Below are positions 1-5,435 of a DNA stretch of 5,435 nt, in pieces. The stretch comes from GCA-002731945 sp913047775 (GTDB lineage: Bacteria; Pseudomonadota; Alphaproteobacteria; MED-G09), in NCBI GenBank assembly GCA_913047775.1, contig CAJWUE010000090.1:1-5435 (forward strand), given 5' to 3'. The notes beneath the pieces are model-generated. The model was not told the origin of the DNA. It made no database searches and saw only the letters and a program-made list of their open reading frames with translations. The position numbers and the translations under genes are program-made. Numbering within the stretch: position 1 is the stretch's first letter; every line of letters starts with the position of its first letter.

Positions 1-668
1 CCTACATCTGGCATTGTAGGCATTGTAAACCATGGTACATCTCTTGTATCAACAAAATGAGGATGAGAAATTTCCGAAGACAAGACTGAACCTGCGTCTG
101 AATCCACTAATGTAGCTGCATTTGATGACGCAATAGCAAGAGGTTCGCCTGGACCGTTATAAGTTTGAGATCCTCTCTCCCAACATTCTGATGATGAATT
201 AGGAACAAGCGAAATATTTTTCTCTTTAGCAAGACTCATTAAATCAGTCCCTGTTAAAATCGATTTTAAAGAACCATCTTCTTTTAAAAAGGCTACCGCA
301 CTATAAAAATTCGCTAATACCTCTGCTTCTTCATGCGCAGTAATTGAATTCACTTTAGAATTAGCTGAAATGAAACCCCATGTACCAGGCGCTAAGACAC
401 TTTCTTTGTCTTCTGCAGTATAGCCAAGTTGACCTGATAAGACGAGAAGATCCATACCACCTAAATATATTGAGCTCGGAAATGAAGATCCTTTGTCTAA
501 TTTAAAAATCATAGAAAACATTCCACTTTCAGGACTTACCCTAATTGGCTTAACAGATAAGCCAGATACATCTTTAATAGGTATCCAAGGTAATTTATTT
601 GTATCTATGGATCCTTCAGCACCATTTGGATTGTGATCAGGATTAAATTGTTCCGTACTTTCGCTCAT
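1..668 (-). CDS. Cupin-domain protein, 2,4'-dihydroxyacetophenone dioxygenase/ChrR-like (partial, C-terminus beyond left edge)
   Basis: The 222 visible residues form one complete cupin unit (about residues 20-150) with the family opening 'IDTNKLPWIPI', a beta core 'MDLLVLSGQLGY' and a turn 'LAPGTWGF'. A second opening, 'VDTRDVPWFTM', appears at residues 206-216, so the full protein is probably a bicupin. Relatives bind Fe(II) or Zn(II) and include dioxygenases that cleave aryl ketones and the anti-sigma factor ChrR; the substrate here is unknown. In this first unit the His positions of cupin motif 1 appear as Ser65/Ser66, and the motif 2 His appears as Val106, so it probably binds no metal. 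The ATG at 668 is chosen because GGGAG (674-678) lies 5 nt before it. The in-frame ATG at 680 has no SD site and would sit about 9 nt from the predicted transcription start. It follows the ferritin-like gene by 128 bp but has its own promoter. Family is fairly sure, activity is not. Confidence 0.75.
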   Translation of the reverse strand, partial: MSESTEQFNPDHNPNGAEGSIDTNKLPWIPIKDVSGLSVKPIRVSPESGMFSMIFKLDKGSSFPSSIYLGGMDLLVLSGQLGYTAEDKESVLAPGTWGFISANSKVNSITAHEEAEVLANFYSAVAFLKEDGSLKSILTGTDLMSLAKEKNISLVPNSSSECWERGSQTYNGPGEPLAIASSNAATLVDSDAGSVLSSEISHPHFVDTRDVPWFTMPTMPDV

Positions 669-673
669 GTTGT

Positions 674-678
674 CTCCC
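674..678 (-). promoter_or_regulatory. Shine-Dalgarno site that decides the cupin start
   Basis: GGGAG on the minus strand, 5 nt before the ATG at 668. The site overlaps the alternative upstream ATG at 680, which has only A+T sequence in front of it. This makes 668 the better start. Confidence 0.65.
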
Positions 679-695
679 ATAAATATTATTTACAA

Positions 696-722
696 ATTAT
701 ATTAACTATTTCCACGTGTCAA
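696..722 (-). promoter_or_regulatory. Sigma70-type promoter for the cupin gene
   Basis: On the minus strand there is a perfect -35 box TTGACA (717-722) and a perfect -10 box TATAAT (696-701), separated by 15 bp, which is slightly shorter than the preferred 16-18. Transcription would begin near 689, giving a leader of about 20 nt that contains the SD site. The palindrome CACGTG (713-718) overlaps the downstream end of the -35 box and could be an operator half or chance. The promoter implies that the cupin gene need not be co-transcribed with the ferritin-like gene. Confidence 0.6.
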
Positions 723-796
723 AGCTAGGTTAATTAAAATTCTATAAATTTATTTAAATTTTATCTTATTAAGGCCAAAATATATTCAGATTTCTT

Positions 797-1234
797 TTAA
801 ATTGAGTAATCTTGAAGCATTTTTTTTAGTTCAATAGTATGTTGTTCTTCTTGACCTATCATCGTTCTGGCATATTCTTCTAAATAAACAGAGGCATTTT
901 CTACCAAATCAAGAAGACTTTTGTACAGATTCAAAGCATGCACTTCGTGTTCTAAACTTTCTTCAAGAATGTCTTTAATAGAATGTTTGTTGCTTTCTTC
1001 TATTGGAGTTATTTTTTGGCTAGGATGACCTTCTAATCCAGTAAGAAGCTCTCCGGCCTGCTGAGCATGTAAAAGTGATTCATTTGCCTGACCTTGAAGA
1101 AAGGCAACAATTGGAATCCTATGAGGACCTGTAACCATAAGGGAGGAATGAGTATAACGAACTACACCCGCTAACTCATATTCCATTATAGAATTCAGAA
1201 TCTCACATATCTTTTTTTCATCAAATTGCTTCAT
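797..1234 (-). CDS. Ferritin-like diiron protein (bacterioferritin-related, non-haem)
   Basis: A 145-residue all-helical protein of the ferritin-like/bacterioferritin family, slightly shorter than classical bacterioferritin (about 155-160). Aligned by eye to E. coli Bfr, the diiron ligands are visible: Glu20 with Tyr27 seven residues later, His56, Glu97, and Glu129-x-x-His132. The helix-B ligand pair is unusual: the Glu is at 52, giving ExxxH rather than ExxH. The position of the haem-ligating Met52 of Bfr is Leu54, so haem binding is unlikely. The stretch 'GELLTGLEGHPS' matches the Bfr region after helix B. Likely roles are cytosolic ferroxidase, iron storage or protection from peroxide; a dedicated oxidase role is possible but unsupported. 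The ATG is preceded by TGGAG with 7 nt spacing (1242-1245). It lies 108 bp after the P450 on the same strand; a TATAAT hexamer (1283-1288) in the gap lacks a good -35 partner. Confidence 0.8.
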   Translation of the reverse strand: MKQFDEKKICEILNSIMEYELAGVVRYTHSSLMVTGPHRIPIVAFLQGQANESLLHAQQAGELLTGLEGHPSQKITPIEESNKHSIKDILEESLEHEVHALNLYKSLLDLVENASVYLEEYARTMIGQEEQHTIELKKMLQDYSI

Positions 1235-1305
1235 AAATAAGCTCCAAAAATAGATATAATAATGCCTATTTACATTAAAAAAATTATAAAATCATTCCTT
1301 TTCTG

Positions 1306-1326
1306 TGCTACTGCATGTCAGTCGCA
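1306..1326. repeat. Imperfect inverted repeat between the P450 and ferritin-like genes
   Basis: TGCTACTG (1306-1313) can pair with CAGTCGCA (1319-1326) around a 5-nt loop, with one T-C mismatch. It begins 17 bases past the P450 stop. On the P450 strand the T-run (1327-1334) comes before the hairpin rather than after it, so it is not a standard intrinsic terminator. It could be an mRNA-end stabiliser or a processing site. Confidence 0.35.
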
Positions 1327-1342
1327 AAAAAAATGAGTCTAT

Positions 1343-2506
1343 TTATTTATGGGATACAGGGAGTTTCGATCTTCCCCAAAACAGAAAAGGTCCTACACGT
1401 TCGCCATCATCCACTAGTCTTAAATTTGGAAATCTTCTACGTAAGGCATTAAGAGCAATCCTTGCCTCCATTTTGGCCAACTCTTTTCCAAGGCAAACGT
1501 GAATTCCTACACTAAAAGACAGAACCTTTTTGCCATCTCTACTTACATCAAAAACGTTTGGATTGTTAAAAACGTCTGGATCCCGATTTGCTGCACCATA
1601 ATGCATCATAATTTTAGTGTTTTTCGGGATTATTGAACCTTCAATATCAACATCTTTTGATGTGGTTTTAAACAAACCCAGGATTGGTGGATCAAAGCGT
1701 AAGCTTTCACTGATCACATCTTCAATATTAATTTTATCTTCAATAAAATCATTCCAAAGGTTATCAATAGATAATAATCGCCAAACAAGATTGGAAATTA
1801 AAGATGTGGTTGTTTCGTTTCCTGCAACAAAAATTTGTCTCGTCAATTTAACAGCCTCATCATCAGACAAATGTTTTGAATCTATTTTTGCATGAGCAAT
1901 TCTTGATAACAAAGATTCTTCTTCTTTTTTATTTCTTTTCAGGAGCATCAAATCTAATAAATATTTTTCCAGGCCCTGCAATTCTTCCTCGAAATCATTC
2001 GGGTTATCACTGCACATCTGAGCTATTGAAGCGTCTGCCCATTTCTTAAATTTATTAATATCGTCGGTCGGAATCCCCAAAATTTCACAAATAATAATGA
2101 CCGGAAGAGGAAAAGAAAGATTGTCATGCAAGTCCCAGACCTCCTTATCCTCAACTTTATTAAGCAGCTCTTCAGTTATATCTTCGAGTCTCGTTTTCAA
2201 ATTCTTGATTGAACCCATAAGAAAGTCCGGCTGAACAATCCTCCTAATATATGTATGATGAACTCCGTCCGATAAAATCCCATTCGATTCCACAAAATTA
2301 GGGCCATTACCTAAGCCTTCAATAAAAGTTTCGGGATCCCTCAGAGCTGAACTGACGTCGTTATGGCGCGAAAGGATGTAGAATGGAGGATTGAAAAGAT
2401 CGTAATAATAGGCGCGATCTCCCCTTAAAAGTTTTTCCGCAGAGATGGATGGATCAGCAAGTTCTTCTGAACTCATTAAATCAATTATATTGTTCGTCTC
2501 GCTCAT
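1343..2506 (-). CDS. Cytochrome P450 monooxygenase (soluble bacterial type)
   Basis: A complete 387-residue P450, a normal length for soluble bacterial CYPs (about 390-420), with no membrane anchor. Motifs in order: C-helix 'HHTYIRR' (83-89), I-helix oxygen-activation motif A228-G-N-E-T-T233 (acid Glu231, alcohol Thr232), K-helix ExxR (Glu267, Arg270), the 'NRDPDVF' meander-side segment (307-313), and the haem-binding loop F331-S-V-G-I-H-V-C-L-G340 with Cys338 as axial thiolate. All essential residues are intact, so it should be active, inserting one oxygen atom from O2 into an organic substrate using electrons from a ferredoxin/reductase pair that is not encoded here. The substrate cannot be read from the sequence, and I do not assign a CYP family. 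The ATG at 2506 is the first available in frame (an in-frame TGA lies just upstream) and has no SD site of its own; see the leader ORF. It is divergent from the SnoaL-like gene. Confidence 0.93.
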   Translation of the reverse strand: MSETNNIIDLMSSEELADPSISAEKLLRGDRAYYYDLFNPPFYILSRHNDVSSALRDPETFIEGLGNGPNFVESNGILSDGVHHTYIRRIVQPDFLMGSIKNLKTRLEDITEELLNKVEDKEVWDLHDNLSFPLPVIIICEILGIPTDDINKFKKWADASIAQMCSDNPNDFEEELQGLEKYLLDLMLLKRNKKEEESLLSRIAHAKIDSKHLSDDEAVKLTRQIFVAGNETTTSLISNLVWRLLSIDNLWNDFIEDKINIEDVISESLRFDPPILGLFKTTSKDVDIEGSIIPKNTKIMMHYGAANRDPDVFNNPNVFDVSRDGKKVLSFSVGIHVCLGKELAKMEARIALNALRRRFPNLRLVDDGERVGPFLFWGRSKLPVSHK

Positions 2507-2510
2507 ATCG

Positions 2511-2552
2511 CTAAACCAGAATTTGATTCATAAAAAAAATATTTTTCGTCAC
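2511..2552 (-). CDS. Possible 13-codon leader ORF ahead of the P450
   Basis: A GTG-started frame encodes the peptide MTKNIFFMNQILV and ends with TAG four bases before the P450 ATG. AAGGAG (2563-2568) stands 10 nt before the GTG and is the only convincing SD site in the P450 leader. The P450 start itself is preceded by no SD-like sequence, so the arrangement would fit translational coupling. The SD spacing is a little long, the start is GTG, and a frame this short can arise by chance in AT-rich DNA. There is no homology evidence. Confidence 0.25.
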   Translation of the reverse strand: MTKNIFFMNQILV

Positions 2553-2581
2553 TTGATAGATTCTCCTTTGTGAACTTTAAT
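2553..2581 (+). promoter_or_regulatory. Promoter candidate for the SnoaL-like gene
   Basis: TTGATA (2553-2558, 5 of 6 to the -35 consensus) and TTTAAT (2576-2581, 5 of 6 to the -10 consensus) are separated by the ideal 17 bp. Transcription would start near 2588, leaving a leader of about 53 nt that includes the SD site. The -10 box overlaps that of the opposing P450 promoter candidate. Confidence 0.5.
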
Positions 2582-2607
2582 ACAAATGGTTATTCAAGAA
2601 TTGTCAA
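2579..2607 (-). promoter_or_regulatory. Promoter candidate for the P450
   Basis: On the minus strand there is a perfect TTGACA (2602-2607), a 17-bp spacer and a weaker TGTATT (2579-2584, 4 of 6 to consensus). Transcription would start near 2572, giving a leader of about 66 nt that carries the AAGGAG site and the short leader ORF. The weak -10 suggests that an activator could be needed. Confidence 0.45.
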
Positions 2608-2618
2608 TCCCTCAAGAA
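2594..2618. repeat. Direct 7-bp repeat flanking the P450 -35 box
   Basis: TCAAGAA occurs at 2594-2600 and again at 2612-2618, 18 bp apart start to start, on either side of the TTGACA box (2602-2607) of the P450 promoter candidate. The position would suit a regulator-binding pair, but the repeat is short and could be chance in this composition. Confidence 0.25.
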
Positions 2619-2629
2619 AAAACTTATAT

Positions 2630-2634
2630 AGGAG
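2630..2634 (+). promoter_or_regulatory. Shine-Dalgarno site of the SnoaL-like gene
   Basis: AGGAG, 6 nt before the ATG at 2641: strong and ideally spaced. It fixes the start and predicts efficient translation, in contrast to the SD-less P450 start facing the other way. Confidence 0.8.
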
Positions 2635-2640
2635 AAAAGA

Positions 2641-3060
2641 ATGACTTTTAAAGGACCGGTTGAAGATAGACTAGCTATACATGAGTTAGTTATGAGTTAT
2701 GGTGATGCAGTAACTAGAAAAGACGCAAAAGATTGGGGTAAAACTTGGGCTGAAGATGCAATATGGAGAATTCCACATTTTCCACTCTTAGAAAAAGTTA
2801 AGGGACGCGAAGAGATAGTAAGACTATGGTCTCAAGTAATGGAAGATTACAAATATATTGTCTTTACGGCAGTTTTGGGATCACTATCAATTGAAAATGA
2901 TACCGCTAAAGGGGTCACATATACAACCGAAACGGGTATGAATATTAAGGATAATAAATCCCGAACACATGGCCAATATGAAGACGAATTTATAAAAAAG
3001 GATGGGAATTGGTACTTCTTAAAGAGAACTTTCTCTATCCTTCATCAGGATCGATTATAA
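2641..3060 (+). CDS. SnoaL-like / NTF2-fold family protein
   Basis: A 139-residue single-domain protein, the normal length of the SnoaL-like NTF2 family. The opening helix 'EDRLAIHELVMSYGDAVTRKD' region (8-28), the 'WAEDAIWRIP' strand (36-45), the 'VKGREEIVRLW' segment (53-63) and the end 'GQYEDEFIKKDGNWYFLKRTF' region (111-131) form the recognisable cone-shaped alpha+beta pattern of SnoaL_4-type members. The fold includes polyketide cyclases, scytalone dehydratase, ketosteroid isomerase and ring-hydroxylating dioxygenase beta subunits. No large dioxygenase subunit lies nearby, so an isomerase, hydratase or dehydratase role on a small hydrophobic intermediate is more likely; the reaction is not predictable. 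It is cytosolic, with no signal peptide. It starts 134 bp from the divergent P450 and converges on the TonB receptor. The fold is sure, the function is not. Confidence 0.85.
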   Translation: MTFKGPVEDRLAIHELVMSYGDAVTRKDAKDWGKTWAEDAIWRIPHFPLLEKVKGREEIVRLWSQVMEDYKYIVFTAVLGSLSIENDTAKGVTYTTETGMNIKDNKSRTHGQYEDEFIKKDGNWYFLKRTFSILHQDRL

Positions 3061-3105
3061 AAAAAAGATCTTGATCTCAATAAAAGGAAGCAAGGTCAAT
3101 TTTTT
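3061..3105. terminator. Bidirectional intrinsic terminator between convergent genes
   Basis: Plus strand: TTGATCT (3071-3077) pairs with AGGTCAA (3093-3099), with one G-U pair, followed at once by six T (3100-3105). Minus strand: the register shifts so that GACCTTG (3097-3091) pairs with CAAGATC (3073-3067), again with one imperfect pair, followed at once by six T (3066-3061). Each stem is 7 bp with a 15-17-nt loop, so strength is moderate. Position is right for both genes: it starts just after the SnoaL-like stop at 3060 and lies 8-15 bases past the receptor stop at 3114. Confidence 0.5.
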
Positions 3106-3113
3106 CATTCAAT

Positions 3114-5435
3114 TTATCTTTGGTATGACAACTCAAGCATCATGGTTCTTCCGGGTTTCATATAGGCATATCTATCAGCTTGGAAACCGTAAATACTTCC
3201 GGCGTTACCACCTGTAGATGGAGTATCTGATGCAAAGGTTTGGATATACTCGTCATTAAGATTTTTTCCAATTAGACTGAGTTTCCATCCTTGATCCGGA
3301 GAGCTAACACTAACGGCAGCGTCAAAAACATGATATGAACCTTGTATTGCATTGGGTATGGTGTCTCTCAATGTATAATCATCAGAATATTTCACATTTC
3401 CATTAAGACCTAACTCCAGTCCACTCCCTATATCGGTAATATAATTGAAACCAAGGTTGTAACGTAAATCTGGAGACATAGCTTTGTCACTTCCATCAAG
3501 ACTCTGTTCCCATAAACCTCCAACTTGCGTCGTACATCCTTCTGAAGGTTTCTGACCTCCATAACAAGGACCGCTAAATTTTACATAGTTGGCATCATTA
3601 TAACCTAATGCTCCGGTCAATCTAAGACCTTCCACAGAAGGCGGTAAGTAAGTAAGTTGTATTTCAAATCCTTCAGATTCAGTTTCCTCTGCATTCAAGG
3701 TTCTGTACGCAAAAGTAGCGGAATTAAAGAAGTTTAATTGAAGATCTTCATACTCGTATTTATAGATATCAAACTCAACATTAAGAGCTCCATCTAAGAG
3801 AATAGCTTTCACTCCCGCTTCAACACCTTTTACCGTTTCGGGATCATAAGTAATATCAGCAATCGGATCAGCATTTAATGTGCTATCAATAGAACCATTA
3901 TCAAATCCAGCTGACTTCCAACCTTCTTTGTAAGCAACGAAATAAGTAACATTTTCAGACGGTTGATAACGAAGAGTTAGTTCAGGAACCAATTCATCAA
4001 GTTTTGTTGTCGAAGCTAATACTCTGCCTTCAACAAATAAGAATCCAAACATTGGATTAACATAAGGTTGAGTAAAATAAGAATCCTTTTCTTCCTCAAT
4101 ATAACGCGCACCGACAGTTATTTGGGTTGTGTCCGACATATCCCAAATCAATTCGCCATAAACAGAAATGGTTTTTCCATCTGTTTCAGATACCTTATCG
4201 TAAGCCACAAAACGATTTGACGGATCAGCAGCAGAATTTTCAGCTCCAGCAAAAATTACCTCTTGAATGAAGTACCTTTCAGTGTCGGCATAATACGCTC
4301 CTAATGCCCAGTTGAAGTTTCCTTCGTTCTTAGAAATAACTTTTGATTCTATAGAAAAGTTCTCGAAATCATTGCCTTCACCTGCAAAACATCCAACACT
4401 TGCTCCACCATCACAATCAATTACCCAACCAACATTTTGTTCGTGATGGTTCACAATTGTTTGAATAAAAACTTCATCCAAATCCACATTTAAATGTGCG
4501 GTAATAATTTTGGACTCATAATTTTCTCCCAAATCTCCTCCCAATTGACCTGTAATTGGTAATGCAGCAGCAGGAGTCGTTGGAATTGGATTCGCGCCGC
4601 TTCGTCTATCTTTATTACACTCGCCACCACCCACATTCTCAATCGGCATTAAAAAACCAGGATTGTCTGGATTTGCCGTGTTTACGTGAGGTTTTCCACC
4701 TAAAGTGGTGCAATCATACCATTCACTCACGCCCATGTTTGCATAAGTGTTATCTGCAAATGAGGCTTTTAATTTAAAAAATACATTTTCAGAAAAATTT
4801 CCCGCAAGTGTCAAACGACCAGCGCTTAGTTCTGATTGGGGTGAATGGCTGGAAACAGGTCCTCTAGTCTCATGAACTGTTGGGGCAAATCCTTGAGATA
4901 CATCAACCGTTGTATAGGTTGTTGGCCCTGCAGTATTTTCTAACCATCCTTTATCCATCTCAGAATTAAATAACGCAAGTCGTATCCCCCAATTATCACT
5001 TAGTGGAGAAGAAACCATAAATTCTGCAGTGTTTGTCTCATATTCAAACTCATTGGCCACCTTAAATCCCCATTCAAGTTCGTCTCCAGGATCATTGGTT
5101 GTAACTACAACAGCGCCCGATGTAGCATTTTTACCGAAATAAAGTGCTTGGGGGCCCTTAAGGATAGCAACTTGGCTTACATCAAATAAGCCTTCATTGA
5201 TAACTCTTCCTTGTGGAAAGTAAACACCATCAATCATGACAGCTGTTGATTGTTCAATACCTAGACTACCTGGACTGGATGCAATACCACGAATGGCAAT
5301 TTGAACACCACTACCACTGCTCAACCTATTGATCTCAAGAGAAGCAGAGCTATTAGCAATATCGTCCAGAGTTTGGAATCCATACGTATCCATCTCTTCT
5401 TCGCTTATCGCAGTAATTGCTACAGGAATATCTCT
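3114..5435 (-). CDS. TonB-dependent outer-membrane receptor (partial, N-terminus beyond right edge)
   Basis: The frame is open to the right edge, giving 773 visible residues; the ATG at 5393 is internal, because 14 codons before it continue the plug domain ('RDIPVAITAISEEE'). The signal peptide and TonB box are missing, so the whole protein is likely above 800 residues. Numbering from the edge, the plug spans about 1-115 with 'IRGIA' (48-52), 'IDGVY' (68-72) and 'KGPQALYFGKNATSGAV' (93-109). The rest is a 22-strand-type barrel with 'YKEGWKSAGF' (502-511), 'GKNLNDEY' (723-730) and a final strand ending 'MLELSYQR'. Three close Cys pairs (242/273, 341/349, 624/634) lie in likely surface loops and may form disulfides. 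It resembles the large proteobacterial receptor group often found beside catabolic genes for terpenoid, steroid or aromatic compounds, rather than a recognisable haem, vitamin B12 or siderophore receptor. The ligand is unknown. It converges with the SnoaL-like gene. Confidence 0.93.
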   Translation of the reverse strand, partial: RDIPVAITAISEEEMDTYGFQTLDDIANSSASLEINRLSSGSGVQIAIRGIASSPGSLGIEQSTAVMIDGVYFPQGRVINEGLFDVSQVAILKGPQALYFGKNATSGAVVVTTNDPGDELEWGFKVANEFEYETNTAEFMVSSPLSDNWGIRLALFNSEMDKGWLENTAGPTTYTTVDVSQGFAPTVHETRGPVSSHSPQSELSAGRLTLAGNFSENVFFKLKASFADNTYANMGVSEWYDCTTLGGKPHVNTANPDNPGFLMPIENVGGGECNKDRRSGANPIPTTPAAALPITGQLGGDLGENYESKIITAHLNVDLDEVFIQTIVNHHEQNVGWVIDCDGGASVGCFAGEGNDFENFSIESKVISKNEGNFNWALGAYYADTERYFIQEVIFAGAENSAADPSNRFVAYDKVSETDGKTISVYGELIWDMSDTTQITVGARYIEEEKDSYFTQPYVNPMFGFLFVEGRVLASTTKLDELVPELTLRYQPSENVTYFVAYKEGWKSAGFDNGSIDSTLNADPIADITYDPETVKGVEAGVKAILLDGALNVEFDIYKYEYEDLQLNFFNSATFAYRTLNAEETESEGFEIQLTYLPPSVEGLRLTGALGYNDANYVKFSGPCYGGQKPSEGCTTQVGGLWEQSLDGSDKAMSPDLRYNLGFNYITDIGSGLELGLNGNVKYSDDYTLRDTIPNAIQGSYHVFDAAVSVSSPDQGWKLSLIGKNLNDEYIQTFASDTPSTGGNAGSIYGFQADRYAYMKPGRTMMLELSYQR

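Noticed and set aside
678..680. Upstream ATG as start of the cupin gene
   Set aside because: No SD site precedes it, it overlaps the SD of the ATG at 668, and it lies too near the predicted transcription start.
797..1234. Classical haem-containing bacterioferritin
   Set aside because: The haem-ligating Met position is Leu54 and the protein is shorter than usual; called ferritin-like instead.
1306..1334. Intrinsic terminator after the P450
   Set aside because: The hairpin is plausible, but on the P450 strand the T-run precedes it and no T-run follows; on the plus strand it is followed by A residues.
1305..1502. Plus-strand open frame of 65 codons
   Set aside because: It lies antisense to the C-terminal P450 coding region, has low-complexity basic/Ser content and no SD site; a shadow frame.
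1617..1895. Plus-strand open frame of 92 codons
   Set aside because: It is entirely antisense to the P450, including the I-helix and ExxR region, with no recognisable domain; a shadow frame.
2601..2630. Second plus-strand promoter, TTGTCA with TATATA
   Set aside because: Transcription would start at or after the SD site of the SnoaL-like gene, and the -10 is weak; the promoter at 2553-2581 fits better.
4556..4777. Plus-strand open frame of 73 codons rich in His, Cys and Leu
   Set aside because: It is antisense to the TonB receptor barrel, whose reading frame is intact throughout; no domain or SD support.
5391..5393. ATG as the true start of the TonB receptor
   Set aside because: Fourteen upstream codons are open and read as typical plug sequence, and a start here would leave no signal peptide. 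The gene runs off the window.

Overview
The window is A+T-rich and comes from a Gram-negative bacterium. A TonB-dependent outer-membrane receptor needs an outer membrane, and the tight AT-rich spacers with Shine-Dalgarno (SD) sites and sigma70-like promoters fit a proteobacterium. A low-GC genome combining TonB receptors, a soluble P450, SnoaL-like proteins and small cupin proteins resembles marine gammaproteobacteria such as SAR86. That placement is inference; no taxonomic marker gene is present.

Layout, left to right. Bases 1-668 (minus) hold the start of a protein of the 2,4'-dihydroxyacetophenone dioxygenase/ChrR type cupin family, cut by the left edge just as a second cupin repeat begins. 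A near-consensus promoter sits directly in front of it. Bases 797-1234 (minus) encode a short ferritin-like four-helix diiron protein without the haem-ligating Met of bacterioferritin. Bases 1343-2506 (minus) encode a complete soluble class I-type bacterial cytochrome P450. Bases 2507-2640 are a divergent control region with two promoter candidates facing each other and sharing bases of their -10 boxes, plus a possible leader peptide in front of the P450. Bases 2641-3060 (plus) encode a SnoaL/NTF2-fold protein. Bases 3061-3113 hold a probable two-way terminator. Bases 3114-5435 (minus) hold most of a TonB-dependent receptor whose N-terminus lies beyond the right edge.

How the parts may fit: the receptor would import a scarce, probably hydrophobic or bulky organic ligand. 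The P450 could hydroxylate it, and the SnoaL-fold protein (a fold used for isomerases, hydratases/dehydratases and small-ring hydroxylases) and the cupin could act on later intermediates. The ferritin-like protein may store or detoxify iron, or act as a small diiron oxidase. Only the gene adjacency and the families are seen; the shared pathway is inference. No redox partner (ferredoxin or reductase) for the P450 lies in the window. No RNA genes, insertion sequences, CRISPR arrays or phage genes were found.
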